From Candidatus Parcubacteria bacterium (GTDB lineage: Bacteria > Patescibacteriota > Patescibacteriia > Patescibacteriales > UBA12075): a stretch of DNA of 57,819 nucleotides. Location of the stretch: positions 1-57,819 of the forward strand of contig JAGLYP010000009.1 in the NCBI GenBank assembly GCA_023132155.1, read 5' to 3'. Shown here piece by piece: positions 25,475 through 34,053 of this stretch. How positions within the stretch are numbered: the stretch's first letter is position 1; each line of letters starts with the position of its first letter. The position numbers and the translations under genes were made by a program. Below the pieces are notes generated by a model. The model ran no database searches, was not told where the DNA came from, and saw only the letters and a list, made by a program, of their open reading frames with translations.

Positions 25475-26593
25475 CTATGACTCCATTAAAAAATCATAAT
25501 CAACATCACCGGAAAATAAATCTTTTGGAATTTCATTTAATCTTTTTTTGACAACTTTAATTGCCTGCTCAGAATTATCAATACCAATCCAGTTTCTGCC
25601 TAGTTCTTGGGCGGCAACTAACGTAGTGCCTGAACCGCAAAAACAATCCATAACTAAGTCGTTTTTATTTGAAGAAGCGCTTATGATTAATTTTAACATA
25701 TCTAAATTTTTTTCAGTTGGATATCTAGGATACTGCGGATCTTTAAATTCCCAAATATCCTGCATTTTTTTACCTTCTCTTTCATCAACATAAATTTTTT
25801 TTCTAGGCACTCCTGTTTTTGACCATTCAATCAGCCCTTGCTTGTCCCATTTTTCTAAAACTTCCGGCGCACTCCGCCAATGCCTGCCCTTTGGCGGTTT
25901 TATTTCTTTCCATTTTTGAGAAGTCTTTCCATTAACAGTTTCACCGGGGGCGTGCAAAGGAATGGTAGTATATCTTCTTCCGTCCTTATCAATTTTTTTA
26001 AATAATTTATTAATATCTTCTTGCGTAAAAGGAAGACTGGGATTGTTCCATGTTGAATGTTCTGTTTTTGAATAAAGAAGAATTAAATCTTTGATATTTC
26101 CGTATGCCTTGCGATTAAAATTTTTAGGATTGCATTTAACTCTGGTTATATCATTTTTAAAATTTTTTTTGCCAAAAATTTCATCCATTAAAATTTTTAC
26201 ATAGTGGCCGATTTTGTAATCAATATGAAGATAAATAGAGGCGTTGTCTGACATTAATTCCCTTAAAAATATAAGGCGCTCTCTTAAAAATTCCAAAAAA
26301 TTATTTCCCACCAAAATGTCGCTATAAGCAATGTCATCATCATTGCTTTTGCTTATGGTGTTGGCTCTGTCTTTTCCAATCCTAAAATGTCCGTTAGTGG
26401 CAAATGGGGGATCAATATATATCAAATCAACCTTACCGCGGTAATCATCAAGCAAAGCGTTTAAAACACGCGAGTTATCGCCTTGAATAAATTTATTTTT
26501 ATGATTATTCTTGTTTATTTTTTTCAAAATCGCTTTTGGCGTATTATTCAAAACATCCTGCTCAATTTTTTTGTTATCATAAGTTATTACCAT
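25475..26593 (-). CDS. Type II DNA methyltransferase, beta class
   Basis: A 372-residue SAM-dependent DNA methyltransferase. The catalytic motif DLIYIDPPFATNGHF (DPPF, about residue 58-70) comes before the SAM-binding motif VMDCFCGSGTTLVAAQELGRNWIGID (split here over motif I and following residues), the order of the beta class. These methylate adenine N6 or cytosine N4; DPPF suggests adenine. The variable segment between (about 130-270) would recognise the DNA site. The restriction gene is just upstream with a 2-base gap, so the two form a restriction-modification unit. The recognition sequence is unknown. Confidence 0.9.
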   Translation of the reverse strand: MVITYDNKKIEQDVLNNTPKAILKKINKNNHKNKFIQGDNSRVLNALLDDYRGKVDLIYIDPPFATNGHFRIGKDRANTISKSNDDDIAYSDILVGNNFLEFLRERLIFLRELMSDNASIYLHIDYKIGHYVKILMDEIFGKKNFKNDITRVKCNPKNFNRKAYGNIKDLILLYSKTEHSTWNNPSLPFTQEDINKLFKKIDKDGRRYTTIPLHAPGETVNGKTSQKWKEIKPPKGRHWRSAPEVLEKWDKQGLIEWSKTGVPRKKIYVDEREGKKMQDIWEFKDPQYPRYPTEKNLDMLKLIISASSNKNDLVMDCFCGSGTTLVAAQELGRNWIGIDNSEQAIKVVKKRLNEIPKDLFSGDVDYDFLMES

Positions 26594-26595
26594 AA

Positions 26596-27378
26596 TTAAA
26601 GTTGATATAAAAATTCTCGTAAAACCAAAGCACTCATAATATTATATTTTTTATACTTAATTGTTGCGTCGGTATACAATTTATTTTTACCTTTGATATA
26701 TAAAACCCCATCCAATATTGCTATTATCTCCGCTTTAACGCCTCTTGCTTTTACTGTTGAAATTGCGTCGGCAAATTGCGCGTTTTGATGTCCCCCAAAA
26801 TCAGTTAAAAATTTAGCTTCTCCAATAACATATTTTCCATTAAATCTGCCTATAAAATCCAACCCCTTGTTTCTTTTATAATTTAAATATTCATTTGCAA
26901 ATTGCATCAACTCAGCATCCCCTGCGTCTAAAATTGCGCTATCTTTTGTTTCTAAAAACTTTTTCTTTTTTAACGGCTGAATGCCAAGCGCTTTTGAATC
27001 TAACCACCTGCGAAATAATGGTCCAATCTGCCTATTTGTTTCTTTTGGTTCGGAACATTTAAGAAACATTTTATCTAAGCCCATTTCGTATATTCTACCG
27101 CAAAGTCTATTTACGGTTTGTGGATTTCTATCAATAGCGGTAATATCTCTTTTAAAATATGCTACATAAGAATCTTTTATTGGAAAAAGATCTAGCTTTA
27201 ATAAATTCTCAAAAAGTTCATTATTATTTTTCTTATCAAAAGCCCTTTTAATATTACTCCATAATTTTTTATCAATTTCTCTAATGCCTTCCGGTATTGT
27301 CGGGTACACAGTAAAAAGATCATCTAAATAATTACGTTGATTAGCGTATTGAATACTTAATTTTAGCCAATGATCCAT
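26596..27378 (-). CDS. Type II restriction endonuclease (probable)
   Basis: A 260-residue protein encoded directly upstream of, and two bases from, the methyltransferase. A PD-(D/E)xK-type nuclease core is visible near the C-terminus: KGLDFIGRFNGKYVIGEAKF, an aspartate followed by ExK at the expected spacing, then FLTDFGGHQNAQFADAI. The N-terminal 150 residues are helical with no recognised fold. The order, endonuclease first, is less common than methyltransferase first and would need timing control by another route if the system is mobile. It may be related to Tsp45I-type enzymes, but I cannot confirm the family. Confidence 0.75.
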   Translation of the reverse strand: MDHWLKLSIQYANQRNYLDDLFTVYPTIPEGIREIDKKLWSNIKRAFDKKNNNELFENLLKLDLFPIKDSYVAYFKRDITAIDRNPQTVNRLCGRIYEMGLDKMFLKCSEPKETNRQIGPLFRRWLDSKALGIQPLKKKKFLETKDSAILDAGDAELMQFANEYLNYKRNKGLDFIGRFNGKYVIGEAKFLTDFGGHQNAQFADAISTVKARGVKAEIIAILDGVLYIKGKNKLYTDATIKYKKYNIMSALVLREFLYQL

Positions 27379-27466
27379 ACTTATATTTTTTTAATAATTA
27401 TAAATCAATTGTACCATTTTGCGACAAAAAATGTAACGATTATAATTTCTGCAAATTTAACATACG

Positions 27467-27506
27467 CGGGAAGCTTAGCTTCGGGTACCCGAAGCTAAGC
27501 TTCCGG
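27467..27506. repeat. Palindrome between the restriction gene and gyrA
   Basis: A perfect 36-bp palindrome (27469-27504), arms GGAAGCTTAGCTTCGGGT and its complement, centre GGTACC, with one more matching pair outside a mismatch. It lies six bases after the gyrA stop codon, and no U-run follows on the gyrA strand. It may still stabilise the 3' end of gyrA mRNA. Confidence 0.75.
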
Positions 27507-27512
27507 TTATTA

Positions 27513-30125
27513 CTACGCCCAAGTCACGCAAGCTACTTTATCATTTTTATCCTTAAAACGCATTAATTTGACGCCTTGAGTATCGCGTCCGCCTTGATTG
27601 ATAGATTTAAAAGACATGCGGATTACTTGTCCGTTTTCGGAAATGATGATTATATCCCTGTCTTTCATTGATTCTGTATTAACCACAAAAGCGTTTACAA
27701 TTTTACCTGTTTTAGTTGTAACTTTTGCCGTCTTAATTCCGGAACCGCCGCGGCCTTGTACTTTGTACAAACCGAGCGCCGTTCTCTTGCCAAATCCTTG
27801 CTCCATGATAGTTAATACTTGATAGCTTTTTTGTTCCTCTTTCGCGTCAGGAATAACACCCATTCCGATTACGAAATCATCGGCTTTCAAACGAATGCCA
27901 TGTACGCCGGAAGCGGTGCGGCCCATATCCCGTACATCTTTTTCCTGAAAACGTATTGCCTGCCCCTTAGAAGTAATCAAATGAATATCATCTCTGCCGC
28001 TAGTCGGCTTGGCCCAAATCAACTTATCTTCAGGCTTGATTTTTATGGCGATAAGTCCGCTTCTGCGGACATTGTCAAAAGCGTTTAATTTAACCTTTTT
28101 AACCAGGCCTTTCTCAGTGGCAAAAAATAAATATTTTGCTTGCGCAATTTTATCCAAAGGCAGTACTGATGTTACTTTTTCACCGCTGCCCAGCTGTAAA
28201 AAATTTACAATCGCCTGGCCCTTGGCGGTTCTTGCCGCTTGGGGAGCTTCATAAGATTTAAGCTGAAAAACACGGCCGCGAGTAGTAAAAAACAAAAGGT
28301 CCGAGTGCGTCATTGTCTTAAACATAAACTCAATCGTATCTTCTTCTTTTGTGGTAAGGCCGATAACGCCTTTGCCGCCGCGGCCTTGGACTTTAAAAGT
28401 ATCCGGAGCCATGCGCTTGATATAGCCGTCCCGTGTCATAAAAATAACCGTGTCTTCGTTCGGAACCAAATCTTCAACCGAGAAATCTTTAACGCCGCGG
28501 GCGATTACTTGAGTGCGCCTGTCATCGCCGTATTTTTCCGCGATCTCGGTAATTTCTTTTTTAATTATATTTTTAATTTTGATTTTTGACGCTAAAATCG
28601 CGTCTAATTCTTTAATCAATTTCTTTTTCTCTTTAAGCTCGTTTTCAATTCTTAATTTCTCCAAATTAGCCAAATTCTGCAAACGCATTTCAAGAATGGC
28701 AACTGCTTGAATCTCGGTTAATTTGAATTTTCTCATTAGATTGCTTTTAGCCGCTTCTTTGTCTTTACTGGATTTAATAATTTTAATCACGGTATCAATG
28801 TTATTCAAGGCAATCATCAGCCCGTCTAAAATATGCGCGCGCGCTTTAGCTTTTTCCAATTCAAATTCAGTTCTTCTGCGCACCACATTTTGCCTGTGTT
28901 TTAAATATTCTTCAAAAACCATTTTCAATGTCAATACTCTCGGCTGAATGCCGTCTACAAGGGCAAGCATATTAACATGAAAAGTGTCCTGCAATTGAGT
29001 GTGCTTATACAAACTGTTTAAAATCTTTTTCGGATAAGCGTCTTTTTTAAGATCAACTACGATACGCACCCCTTCCTTGCCGGACTCATCGCGCAAATCT
29101 CTGATTCCGTCCAGTTTTTTGGTTTTAACCAAAGTGGCGATTTTTTCAACCAAAGTCGCTTTATTAACCTGATAGGGAATTTCCGAGATAATAATTTTAA
29201 ACGCGCCTTTTTTTGTTTCCTGAATTTCCGCCCTGCCTCTTAAAACAATACCGCCCTTGCCGGTAGCGTACGCCTGCAGAATATCTTTTTTATTATATAT
29301 AATCCCGCTGGTCGGAAAATCAGGACCATAAACGTACCGCATTAAATCTTCAATGGCCGCGTCCGGGTTGTCAATTAAATGGTTGATGCCGTTTACCAAT
29401 TCACGCAAATTATGCGGGGGAATATTAGTGGACATACCGACCGCGATTCCCATGGTACCGTTTAAAAGCAAATTCGGCAGCTTTGCCGGCAATACTTGCG
29501 GCTCCTTTTGCGAACCGTCATAATTCGGAATAAAATCAACCGTATTTTTTTCAATATCAACAAGCAGCTCCTCGGCCAAAGCAGTCATCTTGGCCTCGGT
29601 ATAACGCATAGCGGCAGCGCTATCACCGTCCATAGAACCGAAATTACCCTGGCCGCGCACAATCGGATAACGCATGGAAAAATCTTGCGCCATGCGAACC
29701 ATTGCTTCGTAAACGGAGGCGTCGCCATGCGGATGATACTTGCCTAAAACTTCACCGATTACATTCGCGGATTTGCGGAACTTCGCGTTTGACTTCAAGC
29801 CGATATCCCACATCGCGTAAAGAATACGCCTGTGCACCGGCTTTAAACCGTCGCGCACGTCAGGCAAAGCGCGGGAGACAATTACGCTCATCGCGTAATC
29901 CAAATAAGATTTTTTCATCTCCGCGCTAATGGGGAGCGGCTCAACCAAACCAAATTCAGTTTGTGTGCGGCCGTTTAATATGGTAATACTGCCATCGCCG
30001 TCAACTCTGGCTTCATTGTCTCGCACTATCTCTTTTTTAACTTCTGTATCCGATTTAGATTCTATATCCGGCGCTTTCTTGCTATCAGTTTTTTCGTTAA
30101 TTTTTTTTGTTGTTTTTTCTGTCAT
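27513..30125 (-). CDS. gyrA: DNA gyrase subunit A
   Basis: An 870-residue GyrA. Residues 1-60 are a charged extension absent from most GyrA proteins. Then come [21 protein letters not shown], the quinolone-resistance region [19 protein letters not shown], and the catalytic tyrosine in [10 protein letters not shown]. The C-terminal domain shows six blade-like repeats. The GyrA box, normally QRRGGKG, reads QGRGGKG, so the second residue is changed. At the position of E. coli Ser83 there is alanine, as in mycobacteria. Together with GyrB it introduces negative supercoils. It is co-transcribed with the membrane protein upstream (18-bp gap). gyrB is not here. Confidence 0.95.
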   Translation of the reverse strand: MTEKTTKKINEKTDSKKAPDIESKSDTEVKKEIVRDNEARVDGDGSITILNGRTQTEFGLVEPLPISAEMKKSYLDYAMSVIVSRALPDVRDGLKPVHRRILYAMWDIGLKSNAKFRKSANVIGEVLGKYHPHGDASVYEAMVRMAQDFSMRYPIVRGQGNFGSMDGDSAAAMRYTEAKMTALAEELLVDIEKNTVDFIPNYDGSQKEPQVLPAKLPNLLLNGTMGIAVGMSTNIPPHNLRELVNGINHLIDNPDAAIEDLMRYVYGPDFPTSGIIYNKKDILQAYATGKGGIVLRGRAEIQETKKGAFKIIISEIPYQVNKATLVEKIATLVKTKKLDGIRDLRDESGKEGVRIVVDLKKDAYPKKILNSLYKHTQLQDTFHVNMLALVDGIQPRVLTLKMVFEEYLKHRQNVVRRRTEFELEKAKARAHILDGLMIALNNIDTVIKIIKSSKDKEAAKSNLMRKFKLTEIQAVAILEMRLQNLANLEKLRIENELKEKKKLIKELDAILASKIKIKNIIKKEITEIAEKYGDDRRTQVIARGVKDFSVEDLVPNEDTVIFMTRDGYIKRMAPDTFKVQGRGGKGVIGLTTKEEDTIEFMFKTMTHSDLLFFTTRGRVFQLKSYEAPQAARTAKGQAIVNFLQLGSGEKVTSVLPLDKIAQAKYLFFATEKGLVKKVKLNAFDNVRRSGLIAIKIKPEDKLIWAKPTSGRDDIHLITSKGQAIRFQEKDVRDMGRTASGVHGIRLKADDFVIGMGVIPDAKEEQKSYQVLTIMEQGFGKRTALGLYKVQGRGGSGIKTAKVTTKTGKIVNAFVVNTESMKDRDIIIISENGQVIRMSFKSINQGGRDTQGVKLMRFKDKNDKVACVTWA

Positions 30126-30143
30126 ATTATTCTTAAAGAATTA

Positions 30144-30782
30144 TTAATTATTAATTTTTAATTCACTACTCGCGGCAATATCCGATGCTTTTATTGCTGA
30201 CGAGCTGGCGATGTTATTTTTGATTTTTTTTATTAACTCATCATCCATTTTTTGATTTTCTTGAATATCTGATTCTTCTGAAAACTCTTTTACTTTTTCC
30301 AAATTGGTTTTTAAACCGTTAATATTTTTTTCCAAATCACTAAGCACCTCTTTCCACTCTTCGGTTTTCTGATTATTATTTTCCAATTTTGCTTGGCCGA
30401 TTGAATGCCTGATTTGATATGCCCAAACAAATATAATTAATATCATAAAAAAAGTTACGCCGCTCCACATGATTAACTGCTTGTCTTTTTCCTGTTTTTC
30501 GGAAATTATTCCGGGTTGTTTTGTTTTGGGTGAATGAGCAATCTTTTCGGCTTTAATTTCTTTTTCTAAATTTAAGTTTTTTTCTATTTCAACAACATGA
30601 GAACTATTTACTGTTCTATCCGCTTTTGAACCCATTTTTACGGCAAGTTTTACTTTTCTTTGAATAATTTTTTTCTTTACGGCTTTTTTTGCGCTCTTTT
30701 TTGCTATTTTTTTAACAGAAACAGCCCCTTTTTTAGGCTTTTCTTTATCATTTTTATTTATTTTTCTTCCTCCTTTAGGCAT
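30144..30782 (-). CDS. Lysine-rich membrane-anchored coiled-coil protein, unknown
   Basis: A 212-residue protein. Residues 1-55 are extremely basic (KKIAKKSAKKAVKKKIIQRK), similar to histone H1-like tails. A single membrane helix lies at about 105-123 (MWSGVTFFMILIIFVWAYQ), followed by a coiled-coil region (KTEEWKEVLSDLEKNINGLK). The basic tail would be cytoplasmic and could touch DNA or acidic lipid, with the coiled coil outside. No family is recognised. It starts the gyrA transcript, 18 bp before gyrA. Confidence 0.6.
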   Translation of the reverse strand: MPKGGRKINKNDKEKPKKGAVSVKKIAKKSAKKAVKKKIIQRKVKLAVKMGSKADRTVNSSHVVEIEKNLNLEKEIKAEKIAHSPKTKQPGIISEKQEKDKQLIMWSGVTFFMILIIFVWAYQIRHSIGQAKLENNNQKTEEWKEVLSDLEKNINGLKTNLEKVKEFSEESDIQENQKMDDELIKKIKNNIASSSAIKASDIAASSELKINN

Positions 30783-30793
30783 ACTTTTAATAA

Positions 30794-30818
30794 CAAAAAC
30801 CGCCCAATTTTAAGGGCT
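30794..30818 (-). terminator. Attenuator-like hairpin in the gyrA-operon leader
   Basis: On the minus strand GCCC, TTAAAATT and GGGC form a short hairpin followed by GGTTTTTG, about 12 bases before the start of the membrane-protein gene. It may reduce read-through; the stem is short, so this is uncertain. Confidence 0.4.
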
Positions 30819-30861
30819 ATTTATATCTATATACTACCAAATATTAAATAAAAAGTAAATA

Positions 30862-30890
30862 TTGACAAATATTAAAAGATATGCTATGAT
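30862..30890 (+). promoter_or_regulatory. Near-consensus promoter of the two-gene unit at 30960-31814
   Basis: TTGACA (30862-30867), exactly 17 bp, then TATGAT (30885-30890) preceded by TGC, an extended -10. A leader of about 65 nt ends in AAAGGAGGAAG before the ATG. Confidence 0.8.
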
Positions 30891-30959
30891 AAATAATCGT
30901 TATTTCAAAAATATTTTATTTTAATAAAATTATAATTATAATAAAGGAGGAAGAAAATC

Positions 30960-31601
30960 ATGAATAAAAAATTGAAAAGCACAAAATCAGACATAATAAA
31001 AAAAGGAGATTATCTTGAGGCGATTATTCATATTTTTAAGAACAAACCTCAAATCTCGGCTGTATTCCTTGGGTGGGATACAATGATAAATGGAATGTCT
31101 GTCCGTTTTTTTAATCTTAAGCAAAGCGCCCCTCTCGCAGAGGGGGAGGCATGGTTATTTAAGGTAATGGGGGTAAATAATACAAGGGAATATCTTAACT
31201 CTCAGCACAAAGACAGAGAAATTATCATATTCTCTATAAAGCCAATTGGAAGAATTATTGACTCAGAATCAGCATACTATGATCTGAATTCAAGTAAATG
31301 GGTTGAAACATTTAAATGCGGGGATATATCCAGATATAAAGAAACAAAGATTCCGGCAGAAATGAAGACCCGACTTTTTAAGCATGAGGGCATGCTTCAT
31401 AAATTGGATATTATCACTGATGTAAAAACCGACAAGATGATCCAATTATCGCATTTTGCCGAATACACCCCAGAGGAATTCCTTGAAGAAAGCCAAAGGA
31501 AACTTGGAAGAGGCATAACTCAAGTTTCCCTAAAAAACATTCCGGAAATTCCAGCTGAATGGCTGGGAAAAATCAAACATTTCCCTACATTGAATAATTA
31601 A
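30960..31601 (+). CDS. Unknown soluble protein of a self-contained two-gene operon
   Basis: A 213-residue soluble protein with a strong ribosome-binding site (AAAGGAGGAAG, 9 bases before ATG). It begins MNKKLKSTKSDIIKKGDYLE; mixed alpha/beta segments such as AVFLGWDTMINGMSVRFF and EIIIFSIKPIGRIID follow, with no membrane helix or recognised motif. Near residue 57 SAPLAEGEAW is encoded by an inverted repeat (CCCCTCTCGCAGAGGGG). Codon use and ribosome-binding strength differ from most neighbours, which lack good Shine-Dalgarno sequences, so it could have been acquired. No function is proposed. Confidence 0.65.
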   Translation: MNKKLKSTKSDIIKKGDYLEAIIHIFKNKPQISAVFLGWDTMINGMSVRFFNLKQSAPLAEGEAWLFKVMGVNNTREYLNSQHKDREIIIFSIKPIGRIIDSESAYYDLNSSKWVETFKCGDISRYKETKIPAEMKTRLFKHEGMLHKLDIITDVKTDKMIQLSHFAEYTPEEFLEESQRKLGRGITQVSLKNIPEIPAEWLGKIKHFPTLNN

Positions 31602-31628
31602 ACTTAATTTTAAAAGGAGGCAAATGCT

Positions 31629-31814
31629 ATGGATATAATTATCATTGTTGGTGTCACGGTAGTCATATGCGTTATCTCGGGTATTTTAGTAGGGGAGAAA
31701 TCGCAAATAATATGCATTTGTTTTGTGATAGGACTTACTGGCGGTTTAATCGTCGCGGCACTTAATCAGTGCTATAAACAATTAGAAATAATCATCAAAC
31801 TCCTTGGCGGATAA
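31629..31814 (+). CDS. Small two-helix membrane protein, unknown
   Basis: A 61-residue protein with two hydrophobic helices (residues 2-20 and 27-47) separated by VGEKSQ. The ATG at 31629 follows AAAAGGAGGC at 10 bases; an earlier ATG at 31624 opens only a 4-codon frame and overlaps. It lies 27 bp after the 213-residue gene and is followed by a strong terminator, so the two form one transcript. Function unknown; the size would suit a holin, toxin or small transport partner, but nothing else supports these. Confidence 0.6.
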   Translation: MDIIIIVGVTVVICVISGILVGEKSQIICICFVIGLTGGLIVAALNQCYKQLEIIIKLLGG

Positions 31815-31848
31815 GATGTTCTAAGGATAATATTTAAAACCAACTGAG

Positions 31849-31890
31849 GTGCCGCTATCATATAAACAAAATGGTAGCGGCGTTTTTTTT
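31849..31890 (+). terminator. Strong intrinsic terminator of the two-gene operon
   Basis: GTGCCGCTATCA and TGGTAGCGGC pair around ATATAAACAAAA and are followed by GTTTTTTTTATTTTTT. Confidence 0.9.
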
Positions 31891-31979
31891 ATTTTTTAAA
31901 ATTTGCCATTCCCCATTGCCAAGAAACCAAAAAAGTTATAAACTTATAATATTAATAAATAACAAATAAAATAATCCCC

Positions 31980-33329
31980 ATGAAAAAAATCGCGATTTGC
32001 CATTATCGGGTGGGAGGAACCGACGGCGTATCTTTGGAAATAGAAAAAAGAAAAAAAATTCTGGAAAAACACGGGTATCAAATAAAACTGATTGCCGGCG
32101 GCAGAAGCAATGGAGCTGATTATACTATTAAAGAAATGGAATGGGATAACGGCATAATCCCCATTATTAAAGAAAACGGCTTTATCCATTTTGGGCGCAA
32201 CGATTTAAGCGCGGAAGAATTAAAAAGAAAAATCAACAAAGTTTCTTTAATGATTGAAGAAAAACTTGAAGAAATCCAAAAAAAAGAAAAATTTGATTAT
32301 GCTTTAACCCATAACATCTTTTCTTTTGGCGGACATATTGCCGCGTCTAAAGCGTTTAGCAAATGGATAAACAGGCACAAACTGCCAACGCTCGCGACGC
32401 ATCATGATTTTTTTTGGGAGAGAAAAGAATTTGAAATACCGATTAACGAATATTTGCGCAGCTATTTAAAAAAATTTATGCCGCCGAAATCCGCGTATAT
32501 CAAGCATGTCGTGATTAATTCCTTGGCGCGGAAAGAATTAAAAAAACGAAACGGCATAGAGGCATGCGTTATGCCTGATGTATTTGATTTTAAGCAAAAA
32601 CCATGGATAAAAGATAAATTTAACAGTGATTTCCTGCAAGAATTTGATATCAAGCCGAATGATTTAATAATTCTGCAGGCCACCAGGGTTATTCCGCGCA
32701 AGGGGATTGAACTGGCTTTTGATTACGCGGTCGCGATACAAGAAAAAATAAAAAAATTGCGCGGAAAAAAAATTTATAATAATAAAAGGCTGCCAATTAA
32801 CCCGAGAATAACATTAATACTGGCCGGATACGCCGAAGATGAAAAAAGGGATTATTTATTCAAATTAAAATCCAAGGCTTTTGACGAAAGGCTTAACGTT
32901 AAATTTATTTCCGGACACGTAAAATCTTCCAGAAAATTCAGCCATGGCATAAAAACTTATTCGCTTTGGGATGCTTATGTTTACGCTGATATTATCAGCT
33001 TCCCAAGTATTTGGGAGGGCTGGGGCAATCAATTTATTGAAGCGATTTTCGCGAAAAAACCGCTTGTTATTCATGAATATCCGGTTTACGCGAAAGATAT
33101 CAAACAGGAAGGATATGAAATCATTTCTTTGGGCAACAATTCCGTAAAAAAAGACCAAGACGGCCTTTACGCGCTTCCGCGAGAAAATATTGACAAAGCG
33201 GTTGAACAAACGCTTGAATGGCTTCAGGATAAAAATTTGCGAAATAAGCTTGAAAAAAATTTTCAAATTGGAAAAAAATATCATGATTATAAAATTTTGG
33301 AGAAATTTTTAATTGATAACATTGGATAA
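31980..33329 (+). CDS. Glycosyltransferase, GT4-like
   Basis: A 449-residue GT-B protein. The N-terminal acceptor domain starts AICHYRVGGTDGVSLEIEKR, and the linker has THHDFFWERKEFEIP. The C-terminal donor domain carries LQATRVIPRKGIELAFD and the retaining-enzyme signature SFPSIWEGWGNQFIEAIF followed by KKPLVIHEYPVYAKDI. It resembles trehalose/mannosylglucosylglycerate-type GT4 enzymes more than lipopolysaccharide ones, but the substrate is not determinable. It stands alone, convergent with the hydrolase gene across a terminator hairpin. Confidence 0.88.
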   Translation: MKKIAICHYRVGGTDGVSLEIEKRKKILEKHGYQIKLIAGGRSNGADYTIKEMEWDNGIIPIIKENGFIHFGRNDLSAEELKRKINKVSLMIEEKLEEIQKKEKFDYALTHNIFSFGGHIAASKAFSKWINRHKLPTLATHHDFFWERKEFEIPINEYLRSYLKKFMPPKSAYIKHVVINSLARKELKKRNGIEACVMPDVFDFKQKPWIKDKFNSDFLQEFDIKPNDLIILQATRVIPRKGIELAFDYAVAIQEKIKKLRGKKIYNNKRLPINPRITLILAGYAEDEKRDYLFKLKSKAFDERLNVKFISGHVKSSRKFSHGIKTYSLWDAYVYADIISFPSIWEGWGNQFIEAIFAKKPLVIHEYPVYAKDIKQEGYEIISLGNNSVKKDQDGLYALPRENIDKAVEQTLEWLQDKNLRNKLEKNFQIGKKYHDYKILEKFLIDNIG

Positions 33330-33330
33330 C

Positions 33331-33356
33331 CCCGCTCCTCGCGAGGGGCGGGGTTT
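33331..33356. terminator. Convergent terminator between the GT4 gene and the hydrolase
   Basis: AACCCCGCTCCTC and GAGGGGCGGGGTT pair as a GC-rich stem of about 13 bp with one wobble and a two-base tip. Short U-runs occur on both sides. Confidence 0.7.
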
Positions 33357-33999
33357 ACAACCCCAAAATCACCAACTCCATATCTTCCGCCGGCAGTTCT
33401 TTTTTGCTGATTTTTAATTTTTCCTCTTCCGTGGGCTTAATGCCAATTTCTTTAATAAATTTATCAACGCCGTCAATGTCAATTTTTAAGCCGGGAACCT
33501 TATAATGCATGGGGATAACTATGCGCGGTTCAATCTGGCTGACAACCTCAACCGCTTTTTTGGCATCTATCGTATATTTGCCGCCTACAGGAATTAACAA
33601 AATATCAATTCCTGACAGCGCGTCCAACTGTTTATTGTCCAAAATATGCCCTAAGTCGCCTAAATGAGCCACGGAAATGCCGTCAATTTCAAAACGGTAC
33701 ATTACATTCATACCTCTTTCTTTTCCTTGTTTCTCGTCATGAAAAGATTCTACGCCTTTTATACCGATACCTTTAACGTCATATTCTCCGGCAATATTAA
33801 TAATAAACGGTTCGCCGCGCAAAGCTTTTACGTTATTGTGATCATAATGATCGTGGCTCACGGTTACAATATCGGCTTCAAAATTGGGAACGCGCAAGCC
33901 GATTTTATTTTCAAAAGGATCGGTGGCAATTGTTATGCCGTCAACCCCCGTTTTGTCTTGAATTTTAAAGCAAGAATGCCCTTGCCAAGTTATTATCAT
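33355..33999 (-). CDS. Metallo-beta-lactamase-fold hydrolase (UPF0173-like)
   Basis: A 214-residue protein with the metal-binding motif VSHDHYDHNNV (HxHxDH) near residue 50, HLGDLGHIL in the middle and IPMHY towards the end, the complete ligand set of the family. It begins MIITWQGHSCFKIQDKTG, typical of the small YtkL/UlaG-like group. The substrate is unknown; members of this group hydrolyse phosphoesters, lactones or act on RNA. It is not a beta-lactamase by any evidence here. It follows ftsK on the minus strand with a 54-bp gap. Confidence 0.88.
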   Translation of the reverse strand: MIITWQGHSCFKIQDKTGVDGITIATDPFENKIGLRVPNFEADIVTVSHDHYDHNNVKALRGEPFIINIAGEYDVKGIGIKGVESFHDEKQGKERGMNVMYRFEIDGISVAHLGDLGHILDNKQLDALSGIDILLIPVGGKYTIDAKKAVEVVSQIEPRIVIPMHYKVPGLKIDIDGVDKFIKEIGIKPTEEEKLKISKKELPAEDMELVILGL

Positions 34000-34053
34000 A
34001 TTTTTTGTGAATTATGAATTAAGAATTATGAATCAAGGATTATTAATTATATC

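Noticed and set aside
33355-33999. Beta-lactamase (antibiotic resistance)
   Set aside because: The HxHxDH motif is shared by a large hydrolase superfamily; size and motifs fit the UPF0173/UlaG-like group.
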